NCBI GenBank assembly: GCA_040772045.1
Contig: JAXGYV010000006.1
Coordinates: forward strand, 49,021-113,020
DNA from: JAXGYV01 sp040772045
GTDB lineage: Bacteria > Actinomycetota > Thermoleophilia > UBA2241
Direction of reading: 5' to 3'
Length of the DNA stretch: 64,000 nucleotides
Shown: positions 9,401-20,608 of the stretch, piece after piece
How positions within the stretch are numbered: the stretch's first letter is position 1
Layout: every line of letters begins with the position of its first letter
Program-made: the position numbers and the translations under genes
Notes under the pieces: generated by a model
Told to the model about the DNA's origin: nothing
Database searches by the model: none
What the model saw: the letters and a program-made list of their open reading frames with translations, nothing else

Positions 9401-9568
9401 TACATCAAGCACTACGTGCGCGAGGCGGCCGGCCGGCCCTTCCTCACGCTGCAGTTCGACGAGCATCAGAACGACGCCGGCCACATGACGCGCTGCGAGG
9501 CCTATCTGGACAGCAAGGGCTTCCTGCGCTGGTGGTCGGACGCCGCGCTGGAGTGCAGCGTCTCATGA
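6467..9568 (+). CDS. Double-ASKHA acyl-CoA dehydratase activase-related protein (BcrAD/BadFG-type, DUF2229)
   Basis: 1033 aa from GTG 6467 (ATG 6491 is an alternative; neither has an ideal ribosome site). Two ATPase modules of the HgdC/BadF activase family lie in tandem: residues about 8-310 (FLGIDIGCISLKL, FEMGGETSKFI, NGDCAAGTGSF, FIGGVAANQ) and about 350-625 (YLGIDVGSVSTNL, FEIGGQDSKFI, NEACAAGTGSF, FQGGTAYND). Each keeps the CAAGTG Cys and the RC-S/T-VF Cys that bind the bridging 4Fe-4S cluster in homodimeric activases, so one chain may supply both halves. A Cys-rich linker (CKGCSNECDV) and a DUF2229 region follow. Activases use ATP to push low-potential electrons into 2-hydroxyacyl-CoA dehydratase or benzoyl-CoA reductase-type partners. 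The substrate of this fused class is unknown. It overlaps the next gene by ATGA. Confidence 0.88.
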   Translation: MEAGSRQPMAFLGIDIGCISLKLALLGTPTDVSLFQRLAVQHPSLFHIPDAGLVVVHGSPLLVSAYRRIKGSPADATRALLDEVFAVFPREAIEGVRVTGSGGRLIGEALGAPYENEFKAIAKGLAALHPEVVTVFEMGGETSKFIRLEADGGSSVGISDYSTNGDCAAGTGSFMDQQASRLLYDIEDVGEIVLGAGKAASVAGRCSVFAKSDMIHAQQKGYQPPEVLRGLCDAVIRNFRGTITKGKVIEPPVAFIGGVAANQGAVQAVREAFSFADGALFVPPLYAWMGAVGAALLGAEASEAADQATVSVDVGALPASQFPVSEPLSMSRVRLLRDIAPQGEVSGDGVLDTYLGIDVGSVSTNLVLIDDECRVLKEIYVKTDARPVEVVDKALHDLRTEFGASIRLCGVGTTGSGRELVGELTGADIVTDEITAHKTGADFIGRMIDRRVDTIFEIGGQDSKFISLQDGVVVDFAMNEACAAGTGSFLEEQAEKLGISIIGEFAELALSSQTPVRLGERCTVFMERDVMSYMQRGARKEDLVAGLAYSIAHNYLNRVVRDRRIGECIYFQGGTAYNDAVAAAFSQILEKEIIVPPCNGVMGALGVALLARERMQRTQAATGFRGWDLQKVDYTVVDFVCKGCSNECDVRQFTIEGEKTYWGDKCSDRYRKRAKVEKEPVIEDLIAVREDALVGSYERLLADVPADAPIVGLPRAMYTFDRLPFWSAFFAELGLRPMLSPESDRGIRESGVEATVAEPCFPIRVAHGHVAWLADHGAERIFVPNQINEETEFPRYNSHACPWGQTLPFVVRTAPRLRAHADRLLMPLVRFRLGKQGLLKDLREMAAELGASEARLSAAIDRAEQAQQDFRAILLAAGERALATLEERGEQGIVLVGRPYNMYDKGINMDIPRKLRKYYGVNVLPLDFLPIKGIDVSDVVPNMYWNYGRKILQAARLAGETRHLHLIYVTNFKCGPDSYIKHYVREAAGRPFLTLQFDEHQNDAGHMTRCEAYLDSKGFLRWWSDAALECSVS

Positions 9569-10884
9569 GCGCGGCGGGCGGGACCAAGGCGGCCGAGCGC
9601 ATCAGCGGCCTCTCGCGGGAGCTGGGCCTGGAGGGCCGCACGCTCTATCTGCCGCACATGCCGTGGGGCGGCACGTACTTGCTGTCTGCCGCCCTGCGTT
9701 CGATCGGCCTCGACGCGTGGCCGGTGCCCGACTCGGACGAGCGCACGCTGGAGCTCGGCGGGAGCGTAACGTCGGGCGACGAGTGCTACCCGCAGAAGAT
9801 CGTCGTCGGCGACTTCCTCAAGCTGCTCGAGACGGGCGAGCGGAGCAAGATCGCCTTCCTGCTGCCCACGGCCAACGGTCCGTGTCGCTTCGGCCAGTAC
9901 AACCATCTGGTGCGACGCACGCTGGACGAACGGGGCTACCAGGACGTGCCACTCATGACCATCACGTCGAGCGACGGCTACCGCTCCATCGGCGAGTACG
10001 GGAACGACCTTGTGCGGACTGGCTGGCGAGCTGTAGTGGCGCAGGACATCCTCATGAAGATGCTGCTCAAGACGCGCCCCTACGAGCGCGTGGCGGGCAG
10101 CACGGACAACGTGTACCGCGAGAGCCTAGAGGACGTTGGCGGGGCGGTAGCTACGCTCGGGGTCTCCCATCGCGAACGTCTCAACCGCGCGAGCGCCGCC
10201 CTGCGGCGTTCGCTGGAGCGCTTCCGTTCGGTCGACTGCGACTACGACAGAGGGCGCCCGCTGATCGGTGTAGTCGGAGAGATCTTCTGCCGTAACAACA
10301 CCTTCAGCAACGCCGACCTGGTCCGCGTGGTAGAGCGCCAGGGTGGCGAGTGCTGGATCAGCGACATCGGCGAGTGGGTCTGGTACACCGACGATGAACA
10401 CAAGCGGCGCCTTGCGGAAGAGGGTCGAGCCTTCTCCAAGGATGGCCTGGTGCGCTCGGTGAAGGCGAAGATCCAGCGGCGCGACGAGGAGCTTCTGTAC
10501 GCCCCATTCGAGCAGGAGTTCGTCGGATACGAGGAGCCGCACGAGGTGCGCGAAGTACTCGATCTGGCCTGGCCGTACCTGCCCTACACCGGCTCGCTGG
10601 GCGAGATGGTGCTGAGCGTGGGCAAGACCGTCTACCTGCATCGCAAAGGTGTGGACGGCATCATCGACATCAGTCCCTTCAGTTGCATGAACGGTATTGT
10701 CACCGAAGCGGTCTATCCGGTGGTCCAAGAGGATCTCGACCGGATACCCGTACGGACGTTCTACTTCGACGGCACGCAGTCCGATTTGGACCGCGACGTG
10801 GGCATCTTCATGGAGCTGGCGCGCACCTACCAGCGGCGCAAAAAGACGGTGCGCCGCTTCCCCGCGTACTTCGGCGCGGCCTGA
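9565..10884 (+). CDS. 2-hydroxyacyl-CoA dehydratase-like partner (COG3581 type)
   Basis: 439 aa. The ATG at 9565 overlaps the stop of the activase gene, implying translational coupling. The protein resembles the HgdB/FldB-like subunit family: conserved Cys-containing segments include GDECYPQKIVVGDF, PTANGPCRFGQY, VGEIFCRNNTF and DISPFSCMNGIVTE, which are likely iron-sulfur ligands. It shares the dehydratase-like fold with the DUF2229 part of its neighbour, so the two products probably form a complex. The true reaction is not established for this family; dehydration, reduction and a role in cofactor handling are all possible. No other acyl-CoA pathway gene is adjacent, so context does not narrow the substrate. 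Confidence 0.83.
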   Translation: MSAAGGTKAAERISGLSRELGLEGRTLYLPHMPWGGTYLLSAALRSIGLDAWPVPDSDERTLELGGSVTSGDECYPQKIVVGDFLKLLETGERSKIAFLLPTANGPCRFGQYNHLVRRTLDERGYQDVPLMTITSSDGYRSIGEYGNDLVRTGWRAVVAQDILMKMLLKTRPYERVAGSTDNVYRESLEDVGGAVATLGVSHRERLNRASAALRRSLERFRSVDCDYDRGRPLIGVVGEIFCRNNTFSNADLVRVVERQGGECWISDIGEWVWYTDDEHKRRLAEEGRAFSKDGLVRSVKAKIQRRDEELLYAPFEQEFVGYEEPHEVREVLDLAWPYLPYTGSLGEMVLSVGKTVYLHRKGVDGIIDISPFSCMNGIVTEAVYPVVQEDLDRIPVRTFYFDGTQSDLDRDVGIFMELARTYQRRKKTVRRFPAYFGAA

Positions 10885-10932
10885 GGCCGACGTCGCGGCC
10901 GCGGCGCGTTCGCGGATCGTCTCCGGCTCATC

Positions 10933-11770
10933 TTACGGCGCGTCGATCGCGTCGTCGCGCAGCGTCAGTAGGCCGTCGCGCGCCAGACCCTGGGCGAGCG
11001 CGCGCGCCCTGGTCGGAGCGAGCCCCAGCTCGGCCGCCACCTTCTCGAGAGGGAGGCGTCCCCGGTCGAGCACGGCGGCGAGCATGCGGGCGCGGTACCA
11101 GCGCGTGCTCCCCTGGTAGGGGCCCTGGCGGGCACGGGGGGCGATCGCGGTGGCCCGGGCGGTGAGGACGAGGGCGCCGTAGTCCATGAGCGCGTTGTGC
11201 CAGTCGCGGGCGCGGCCCGTCGGCAGTACGGTCTCCGCGACCGCCTGGAGTGCCGCCGGCGTGAGATCCCGCGGCAGATCCAGCTCGTGCGTGAGCACGC
11301 GGCGTACGTTGGCGTCCACGGCGGCCAGGTCCGCGTTCCAGGCGAATACGAGGATCGCGCGGGCCGTGTACGGCCCGATACCCGGGAGCTGGCGGAGCTG
11401 CTCGAGAGAGGCCGGCAGCTCGGCGGGGCGGCCGTGCGCGACGTTCACGGCCGCCTGCGCGCAGCGCTGGAGGCGCACGGCGCGGGCGTTGTAGCCCAGA
11501 CCCGCCCAGTGCCGGAGCACGCCGGCTGTAGGCGCACTGGCCAGCGCCTCGAGGGTGGGGTAGGCGCGCAAGAACGGCTCGTACTTGCCGACTACCCGCG
11601 CCACCTGTGTCTGCTGCAGCATGACCTCCGCGACCAGGATGGCGTAGGGGTCGACGGTCCGTCGCCAGGGCAGGTCGCGGCGGTGCTCGCCGTACCAGTC
11701 GAGGATCTTGCACCGCAGCCGCCGGACGTGCCGCGCGGAGAGGTCGCCGGCGGGCGTAGCCGCGCCGGCG

Positions 11771-11796
<26 letters not shown>
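10933..11796 (-). CDS. mutY: MutY-like A/G-specific adenine glycosylase lacking the iron-sulfur cysteines
   Basis: 287 aa from GTG 11796, which overlaps the end of the ABC-F gene by 26 nt. The HhH-GPD fold is plain: LPWRRTVDPY, AEVMLQQTQV with catalytic Glu57, WAGLGYNAR, the helix-hairpin-helix LPGIGPYTA (about 137-145) and the catalytic Asp161 in VDANVRRVL. It would remove adenine mispaired with 8-oxoguanine. Most MutY proteins next carry a C-x6-C-x2-C-x5-C cluster; here that segment reads LTARATAIAPRARQGPYQG with no cysteine at all, and the C-terminal NUDIX-like domain is also missing. It therefore belongs to a short cluster-less branch or is a paralogue with altered use. Confidence 0.85.
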
Positions 11797-13834
<2,038 letters not shown>

Positions 13835-13917
13835 AGTGCGCTTCGCTTGCGTGAATCCTGGATATCCTACACGTGGTGGCCGTGGACGAGCGGCCGGGAC
13901 CGAGCAAGGAGTAGTCA

Positions 13918-14238
13918 ATGCAGCCAGATACCCCAGTGGTCGTCGATCTCTTGGCCCTCGCCGAGGTGGCCGAGGGCGGCATCGTCAGCAAGCCGGTGGT
14001 GGAGAACGAGCACCACAAGCTGGTCCACTTCACCTTTGCCCCCGGCCAGGAGCTCTCCGAGCACACGGCCAGCGTCCCGGCGGCGATCCACGTGCTGCGC
14101 GGCCGTGCCACGATCAAGCTGGGCGAACAAGCTTACGAGGCGCACGCGGGCAGCTTCTTCTACATGCCCGCGTACCTGAAGCACGCCGTGCATGCCGAGG
14201 AGGAGTTGGTCTTTCTGCTCACGATGTTCAGAACCTGA
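13918..14238 (+). CDS. Small cupin-domain protein
   Basis: 106 aa, ATG 13918 behind AAGGAG. It is a single double-stranded beta-helix: the first cupin motif is visible around FAPGQELSEHTASVPA (a metal-binding His lies in EH), and the second around GSFFYMPAYLKHAVHAEE. Small stand-alone cupins bind a metal or small ligand and serve varied roles, so the substrate stays open. It is divergent from the ABC-F gene and followed after about 100 bp by a nitroreductase. Confidence 0.85.
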   Translation: MQPDTPVVVDLLALAEVAEGGIVSKPVVENEHHKLVHFTFAPGQELSEHTASVPAAIHVLRGRATIKLGEQAYEAHAGSFFYMPAYLKHAVHAEEELVFLLTMFRT

Positions 14239-14338
14239 GTCACGCGGTGTGTGTCGGCAGACGGTTATCGGCGGGCGGGGCTATGGAGACGGTGTACCCT
14301 GTGTTCTGTCTCGCACCGGCAGCTTGCAGGAGGTCAGG

Positions 14339-14848
14339 ATGGACGTGCTCGATCTGATTGCCCGGCGCTACAGCGTGCGTGCCTACCGGCCAGATCCGGT
14401 GGAAGAGGAGAAGCTGCGGCAGGTGCTGGAGGCAGCCCGTCTGGCTCCCACGGCCGCCAATCGACAGCCGTTCCGCGTGCTGGTCGCCCAGACGCGGGGG
14501 AGAGAAGAGGAGCTGCGCCGCGTCTACAACCGGCCGTGGTTCGTGGATGCGCCGCTGGTGGTCGGTGTGGTGGCGGTGCCAGCCGAGGCATGGCGGCGCA
14601 TGGACGGTAAACCCTACGACGAGGTCGACGCGACCATCGCCATGGATCACCTGGTGCTCGCGGCGACGGCCCTGGGGTTGGGCACGTGCTGGGTCGCGGC
14701 CTTTGACCCCGCGGCGGCTCGCGAGGTGTTCGGCCTGCCCGACGATGTGGCGCCGGTGGCCTTCACCCCGCTGGGCTACGCGGCCGACGAGCCGCGTCAC
14801 AAGACGCGGCGCCCGCTCGAGGAGCTCGTGAAGCACGAGCGCTGGTAG
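14339..14848 (+). CDS. Nitroreductase-family FMN oxidoreductase
   Basis: 169 aa from ATG 14339 with an excellent AGGAGG site; the open frame extends upstream but is not needed. The N-terminus IARRYSVRAYRPDPVEEEKL with APTAANRQPFRVLV is the FMN-binding start of the nitroreductase family, and GLGTCWVAAFDP with TPLGYAADEP is its typical C-terminal half. Members use NAD(P)H to reduce nitro compounds, quinones or flavins. The protein is short compared with NfsB (about 217 aa), as is common in anaerobes. Substrate unknown. Confidence 0.9.
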   Translation: MDVLDLIARRYSVRAYRPDPVEEEKLRQVLEAARLAPTAANRQPFRVLVAQTRGREEELRRVYNRPWFVDAPLVVGVVAVPAEAWRRMDGKPYDEVDATIAMDHLVLAATALGLGTCWVAAFDPAAAREVFGLPDDVAPVAFTPLGYAADEPRHKTRRPLEELVKHERW

Positions 14849-14868
14849 ACGCGCACGGGGCACGAGAC

Positions 14869-14898
14869 GGGCGCCGCGGCAACTTCGCCCCGGCGCCC
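14869..14898 (+). terminator. GC-rich hairpin after the nitroreductase
   Basis: Arms 14869-14876 and 14891-14898 pair over 8 bp. There is no T-run, so it is a weak candidate terminator. The rest of 14849-15139 shows no gene; it must contain the promoter of the RHS gene, but I see no convincing -35/-10 pair. Confidence 0.35.
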
Positions 14899-15139
14899 CG
14901 CATGCCCGCGCGGTGGAGCGAGCCAGGCTCAGTGGTAACCCAATCGCGACTGGGTGCCGGTTTACAATGCCTCCAGGTACTTGACAGCGTGGCATCCGTT
15001 CTGCGAACGTCGCCGTGCAGCGTCCGCTTACCAGAGAAGGCGTACGTTCATCTCCGAGTTTCGCGTACCCAGTAGCACCCTGGTTGCTTAGCGGCTGCAG
15101 GTTGTACTGGGTTAGTATAGAGCGAAGCGGAGGAGAATC

Positions 15140-18100
15140 ATGGGTCGGGGAGTCTTCTCTGGGCGGGCGCTGCGTTGTGCTCATCGTGGGCTCGCGTTCG
15201 CACTTTCCTTTGTTCTCATCGTGGTCTTGCTGGGCGTTCTTGCTCTCTGCTCACAGAGAGCCGCCGCGGCCCAGCCCAGTGTAGTGCGCGAGCTCACCAA
15301 GCTGCGCGGCGAGAGCTCCACGACCTATGAGCTCTCCGACGGCAGTCTGCGCAGCGAGTTCTTCTCCTCGCCGATCCGCTTTCGCGATGCCGCCGGCGCC
15401 TGGCGGGCCATCGATACGCGTCTGCTGAGCGATGCCAAGAGTGGCGAGTACGTGGCCGCCGCCATGCCTTTCGCCGTGCGCCTCGGCGCCGCGCGGCCGC
15501 AGGTACGTCTCGGCGCCGACCGCTACGAGCTCTCTCTACAGCCGCGCGGGTTGGCCTCCAAGGCGGCCGTGGTGCTTGGCGATCTAGCTACCTACCCGGC
15601 AGTGGCCGTAGACACCGATCTTCGCTACCAGGTACTCGCTGAGGGCGTCAAAGAGGAGCTGCTGCTGGCCTCGGCCGCCGCGCCACGGCGCTTCAGCTTC
15701 TCGCTCGCTCACCCCGGCCTTACCTTGCGGTACGACCTTCAAGAGGGCTGGGGGCTCTACGCCGAGAACGCCAAGCAGCCGCTGTTCGTGCTCGGCGGCC
15801 TGTGCGTCTTCGACTCCTCGGTCAGCAAGGCCGGCGAGCCCGCCTACTGCGCCGGGGCGACCATGAAGGTGAGTGTGGGCCGCGAGGAGAGCACTATCAC
15901 CTACGAGGTGCCCGAGGCGTGGGTGAACGCTTCCGAGCGCGTGTTCCCCATCCACATCGACCCCACTATCACGTTCGGCCAGTCCTCCTGTACCGACACC
16001 TACGTCTCCTCGGCCTTTCCGGATACCGCCTACGCGGGCTCGCAGGAGCTCAAGGTCGGCCGCTACGACGCCTCCACCGGGCACAACCGCACGCTGATCA
16101 AATTCGATCTCTCGAGCATCGCCGGCCACTACGTGCCCACCGCGCAACTCCACATGTACCAGTTCCATCAGTACTACTACAGTCAAGCAATGACCACGCA
16201 CATCGGGCTGCTGCGTGAAACCTGGGGACAGGGCACCACCTGGAACATCCTGGCCGACAATGGCGGCCACGAGTTCGATTGGTGGAAGGATGTCGCGGTG
16301 GCTCGCGGGGAGTGGATGGAGCCTACCGCTCGCATCCCCACCCAGGAATGGGTCGAGGGACGCTGCGCTAACTACGGCTTCATCGTCTACCAGACCACCA
16401 GCGAGGACGCCACGTACTGGCGGAAGTTCCGCTCGCGCGAGTACGGTACCAGTAGTTACCGTCCCTCCCTGGAGGTCACCCACGAGACTCCGCAGGCCAC
16501 CTCGGTCGCCGATGCGCCGCGCTACCGTACCGGCGACACGGTGACCGCCACGGTAACCATAGGCAGCACCGTCAACGCGAGCCAGACGCGTTCCGTGCAG
16601 GTGGGCGTGAATGCCACCGACAGCGATACCTCGCGTTTGCGCGGCGTGCTGGGCTGGTTCAGCTACGACCCCAGCCTGGATACTCGCGATCCTCATCGCA
16701 ACTCCTGGGTGAGGATTCCCGGCTCGCCGGCGGGTTTCTACTACGACTCGCAGGCGACCGGCGCGGACGCTATCGAACCGCTGGCGGAGTGCACCAAGAA
16801 CTCCTCTACACAGTGCACGTTCCGCTTCCGCATCCGGCAAGGTTTCGGCGAGATCCAAGACAACGACCTCGACACCCGCCTGAAGATGGACCCCCTCGCC
16901 GACAGCAGCCCCGCTTGGGATAGCGGGTGGGTGCACCGCGACACCAACTTCGACATCCTGCCCAACGACGCATTCCACACCAGCGCCGATCTGGGAGAGT
17001 GGGCCGGACACGCGGCCTCGGCGCAGCTTGACCGGGGCGGCTTGTGCCTTGCCACGAGCGACCTAGACATCGCCTCCTGGGGCCCCAGCGCCGCCCTTGC
17101 CCGCAACTACGACTCAGGCCGCACGACTGCCGGCGCCTTTGGCACCGGCTGGCGCTTCTCGTTTGAGCGCAGCCTGACCATCGGTACCGCCGAGACCGTC
17201 TACGTGGATGAAGCTGGCGATCAGCACCGCTTCACCAAGATCGATGGCGTTTGGCTCGCGCCCACCGGCTGTTTTGCCACGCTCGCCCAGAGCGGCGATG
17301 GGTGGACACTCACCGAGACCGACAAGAGCGTGCTGAGATTCGACTCCGCCGGCAAGCTTACGAGCGAGGCCGACGCCAACGGCAACACGACAACGTACGC
17401 CTGGTCGGGCGGCGACCTGACCTCGATTACCGCCGCTAACGGCCAGTCCATCAGCGTGACCATGAGCGGCGGTGTGATCTCGGCGGCCAGCTACGCCACC
17501 GCCGCCGGCACGCGCACCGTCAACTACACAGCCGGCGCTACGCCCTCGGTGACTTACTTCCCCGGCCAGGCGGAGGAGCGCGCCGTCAGCTACAGCTACT
17601 CCGCAAGCCGCCTGTCGGCGATCACCCAACAGGGCTGGCCGACCACTGGCCAGAGCGTCTCCGAGTCCTTCCTCTACACCGACGGTGTTCTCACCGAGGT
17701 TCGCTTCCCCGACTACGACGCAACCAGCAAACCCGATGCTCGGGCGGGCATCGTCTACGGCGAAGCGGAGGCGACCATCAGCCGCTACGGTACGGTTGGC
17801 GGTCAGGCGGGCCAGGCCTGCGATGTTGTCAAGTATGCTTGGGAACCGCTGAGTGGCGCTGTCGTCAGCGAGATCCGTAACCCGGCGGTCGCGGACCTTA
17901 AGTTGAGCACTACCTACCAGTACGGCGAAGATCTTCAGGTGGTAAAAGAGAGCTCCAAGGATGGCGACAACACCCTGCTTTCTACAGTAGAGAGCGACTA
18001 CGATGCACAGGGCAACCTCGTCGAGCAAGTTGAGCAGCGCGATGAGGAACTGGCTACTACATTCGAGTACGAGGCGGGCAATGATCAGCCGATCTCTGAG

Positions 18101-20608
18101 GAGACCACACACGATGCCCAGTGTGTCTCTCAGACCGATAACGACTACGATGCCGACGGTAACCTCACTAGCAGCGTGGAGGCGATCTCCGGACAGAGCA
18201 GCGCCCTGAGCCAGTACAGCTACGGCGATGTCTCTGTCGGCTCATCGCTGTACAGGGGCGCCCAAGTACAGCAGCGCGGCAAGATCAGTGCCGGCCCCGA
18301 TGTCTGGGCGCAGACCGACTTCGCCGACTTCGCCGCCAATGGCGAGCCGCGGAGCACCACCTACCGCGATGTGCTGCGCAGCTACGGCGGTACCGCATCG
18401 GATTTGACCGAGACCGCCACCTACGACGCCTTCGGCAACCGCCTCTCCAAGACCGATACCTCGGGGACTACCACCGAGACCAACACCTACGATCTGGCTG
18501 GTCGGCTGCTGACGAGCACCGATGCCAAGGGCGTGACTACCCATCATCTCTACGATGCGCTTGGTAACGAGATCGAGAGCTGGCAGAGCGTGTCTGGCAA
18601 CGATGCGAAGAACAGCTGGACGAAGTCGGTCTACGATGCCCGAGGTCATGCCACCGGCCAGACCACACTGCTCTGGGATGCCCAACACCCCAATGGACAG
18701 ACACAGAAGACGATCGTTACCACCTACGACGGTGTCGGCAATCCGACAAGCGCCAGCGACTCGACGGTCGGCGGCGAAGACGAACGCTGGATCTACGATA
18801 TGCAGGGCAACATCACCAGCCACTGGGAGATGGGCGTTGCCAGCTACGACACGGTGCGAGCAACCCGTTCTACCTACGATGAGCAGGGCCAGCAGGTCAG
18901 TGTGACTGCGCCCGGTGAGTCGGCGGCGACCACCTATATCTACGATCTGGCCGGCAACGTAGTATGCCAGATCAACCCCGACGGTAGCCGCATCATCAGC
19001 TGTTACGACGCCGAGGGTAACAAGACGGCGGAGAAACGCACCCTGGAAGGCTACGATCCCAACACTAACCCCACGGCGGTAGCGACGACGAGCTACACCT
19101 ACAACACCGGTGATCAACTCGTCTCAACGACATCGTCCGGCGGCCTGACCACTACCTATACGTACGATCTGCTCGGCCGCCAGATTGAGGCGGGTGGCTC
19201 GAGTCTGACCCTCAACAGCCTAGGCTGGGAGCTGCGTAGCCTGGATGCCGACGGTATCGCCATCAGCAAGAGCTACAATATCGCCGGGCGGATTACCAGC
19301 GAGGCGCAGGGCAGTCGCGATACCGCCTATGCCTATAACGCCAGCGGACTGCTGGCGAGCGAGACGATCGTCAACACCGCTCCGAACCCGGATGAGGAGC
19401 TCTCGAAGGTAAGCTACGCTTACGATACTTTCGGCAACCTAAACCACGAGACGCACACTCGGCCTGGCGATCCCAACCCTGTCACGCTGAAAGACGTCGC
19501 CACCACCTACGACTCGCTAGGGCGGCCGGATGAACGTGTAGATACCGTCTCCGGTCGCCAGCAGAGCTGGAGCTATCCGCTTAACGAGGCCACCGGCACG
19601 CAGGAGAGCGAAAACTATGGTTCTGCCACGCCGGTAGTAACCCAGATCGCCCGCAACGCTCGCGAGCAGGAGAGCACCCGTACCACTACCATCGCCGCTG
19701 GGCAGACCGTTACCCGAACGATCACCGATCGCGATAACGCCGAGCGCTGGACCACCGCCACCTTGGGAAGCCTCTCCTTTGGGCGCAACTTCAACGGCGC
19801 CTCTCAGCTCAATGGGCAGTCGGGTGCCGGCTTTACCGCCGCCGGCTCTTATAGCTACGATGCCGCCTCGGGCCGCAAGAGCACCGAGAACCTGCCGCTT
19901 GCCCTCGCGGGAACGCTCTCTTCCAGCTATGCCTACGATGCTACCGGCAGACTGGAGAGCTCCTCCGCCGGCGGCCTGACCGCCACCACCTTCGACTCCG
20001 CCGGCAACCTGACCGCCTTTACCGATGCCGGCGGCTCGGCCAGCCTGACCTACGATGCCGCCAATCGTCTTACGCAGATGAGTTACGGCGCCGCCACCAC
20101 CCACTACGGCTGGGATATCGCCAACGGCTGGCGCACGCAGCAAGGACCTTCCGCCGACCCCGACCGCGAGCGCTTCTCCTACACCGCCAGCGGTCGTCTA
20201 GCGGGCTATGCCAACGACGCGAGTGGCCTCACCGCCAGCTATGCCTACGATGGCGGCGGGCAGCGCATCCGCTCCGAGATCACCCAGGGCACCACCACGA
20301 CAACCACCACCTACCTCTACGAGGGTCTGAGCCTGCGCAGCCTCTCGGCGATCCGGGGCGAGACAAGCTGGCGCATCGACTACCTCTACGATGAGGAAGG
20401 AGTTCCTTACGCCGGATCTACCGCAGCCCCGCTTCCTCAGTCAGCCCGGTGCTCTTTGCTCTTATCACCTCCGAGCGCGGCGATGTACTCGAGCTGCTGG
20501 ACAGCAACGGCGATGCCTTCGCCGCCTACCGCTACGATGAGTGGGGTAACCCCATCGGTGCGGGCAACTACGCCACCGGCATCTGGACGCAGGCCAGCTC
20601 TGTGGTGA
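15140..20608 (+). CDS. Secreted RHS/YD-repeat protein with DNRLRE domain (formal stop after an apparent frameshift)
   Basis: ATG 15140 follows GGAGGAG. Residues 1-48 are a signal sequence. After an N-terminal region (about 50-285), a DNRLRE-type segment (about 290-450, TDTYVSSAFPDTAYAGS, RTLIKFDLSS) is followed by a DUF6531-like entry (NYDSGRTTAGAFGTGWRFSF) and a long run of YD repeats of the form YDxxGxxxxxxD, up to about residue 1760. YD/RHS proteins fold into a hollow cocoon that encloses a variable C-terminal payload. The frame goes wrong near 20415: the last 64 codons (to 20608) have lost the pattern, while the expected YRSPASS and RHS core continue in the next frame to 21264. One missing base restores a protein of about 2,041 aa. 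Confidence 0.9.
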   Translation: MGRGVFSGRALRCAHRGLAFALSFVLIVVLLGVLALCSQRAAAAQPSVVRELTKLRGESSTTYELSDGSLRSEFFSSPIRFRDAAGAWRAIDTRLLSDAKSGEYVAAAMPFAVRLGAARPQVRLGADRYELSLQPRGLASKAAVVLGDLATYPAVAVDTDLRYQVLAEGVKEELLLASAAAPRRFSFSLAHPGLTLRYDLQEGWGLYAENAKQPLFVLGGLCVFDSSVSKAGEPAYCAGATMKVSVGREESTITYEVPEAWVNASERVFPIHIDPTITFGQSSCTDTYVSSAFPDTAYAGSQELKVGRYDASTGHNRTLIKFDLSSIAGHYVPTAQLHMYQFHQYYYSQAMTTHIGLLRETWGQGTTWNILADNGGHEFDWWKDVAVARGEWMEPTARIPTQEWVEGRCANYGFIVYQTTSEDATYWRKFRSREYGTSSYRPSLEVTHETPQATSVADAPRYRTGDTVTATVTIGSTVNASQTRSVQVGVNATDSDTSRLRGVLGWFSYDPSLDTRDPHRNSWVRIPGSPAGFYYDSQATGADAIEPLAECTKNSSTQCTFRFRIRQGFGEIQDNDLDTRLKMDPLADSSPAWDSGWVHRDTNFDILPNDAFHTSADLGEWAGHAASAQLDRGGLCLATSDLDIASWGPSAALARNYDSGRTTAGAFGTGWRFSFERSLTIGTAETVYVDEAGDQHRFTKIDGVWLAPTGCFATLAQSGDGWTLTETDKSVLRFDSAGKLTSEADANGNTTTYAWSGGDLTSITAANGQSISVTMSGGVISAASYATAAGTRTVNYTAGATPSVTYFPGQAEERAVSYSYSASRLSAITQQGWPTTGQSVSESFLYTDGVLTEVRFPDYDATSKPDARAGIVYGEAEATISRYGTVGGQAGQACDVVKYAWEPLSGAVVSEIRNPAVADLKLSTTYQYGEDLQVVKESSKDGDNTLLSTVESDYDAQGNLVEQVEQRDEELATTFEYEAGNDQPISEETTHDAQCVSQTDNDYDADGNLTSSVEAISGQSSALSQYSYGDVSVGSSLYRGAQVQQRGKISAGPDVWAQTDFADFAANGEPRSTTYRDVLRSYGGTASDLTETATYDAFGNRLSKTDTSGTTTETNTYDLAGRLLTSTDAKGVTTHHLYDALGNEIESWQSVSGNDAKNSWTKSVYDARGHATGQTTLLWDAQHPNGQTQKTIVTTYDGVGNPTSASDSTVGGEDERWIYDMQGNITSHWEMGVASYDTVRATRSTYDEQGQQVSVTAPGESAATTYIYDLAGNVVCQINPDGSRIISCYDAEGNKTAEKRTLEGYDPNTNPTAVATTSYTYNTGDQLVSTTSSGGLTTTYTYDLLGRQIEAGGSSLTLNSLGWELRSLDADGIAISKSYNIAGRITSEAQGSRDTAYAYNASGLLASETIVNTAPNPDEELSKVSYAYDTFGNLNHETHTRPGDPNPVTLKDVATTYDSLGRPDERVDTVSGRQQSWSYPLNEATGTQESENYGSATPVVTQIARNAREQESTRTTTIAAGQTVTRTITDRDNAERWTTATLGSLSFGRNFNGASQLNGQSGAGFTAAGSYSYDAASGRKSTENLPLALAGTLSSSYAYDATGRLESSSAGGLTATTFDSAGNLTAFTDAGGSASLTYDAANRLTQMSYGAATTHYGWDIANGWRTQQGPSADPDRERFSYTASGRLAGYANDASGLTASYAYDGGGQRIRSEITQGTTTTTTTYLYEGLSLRSLSAIRGETSWRIDYLYDEEGVPYAGSTAAPLPQSARCSLLLSPPSAAMYSSCWTATAMPSPPTATMSGVTPSVRATTPPASGRRPALW

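Noticed and set aside
14979..14985. TTGACA as -35 of the RHS gene
   Set aside because: No -10 like sequence at 15-19 bp downstream; it remains an isolated match.
15584..17011. 475-codon minus-strand frame opposite the RHS gene
   Set aside because: Val/Gly/Ala-rich mirror of the plus-strand codon pattern without any domain.
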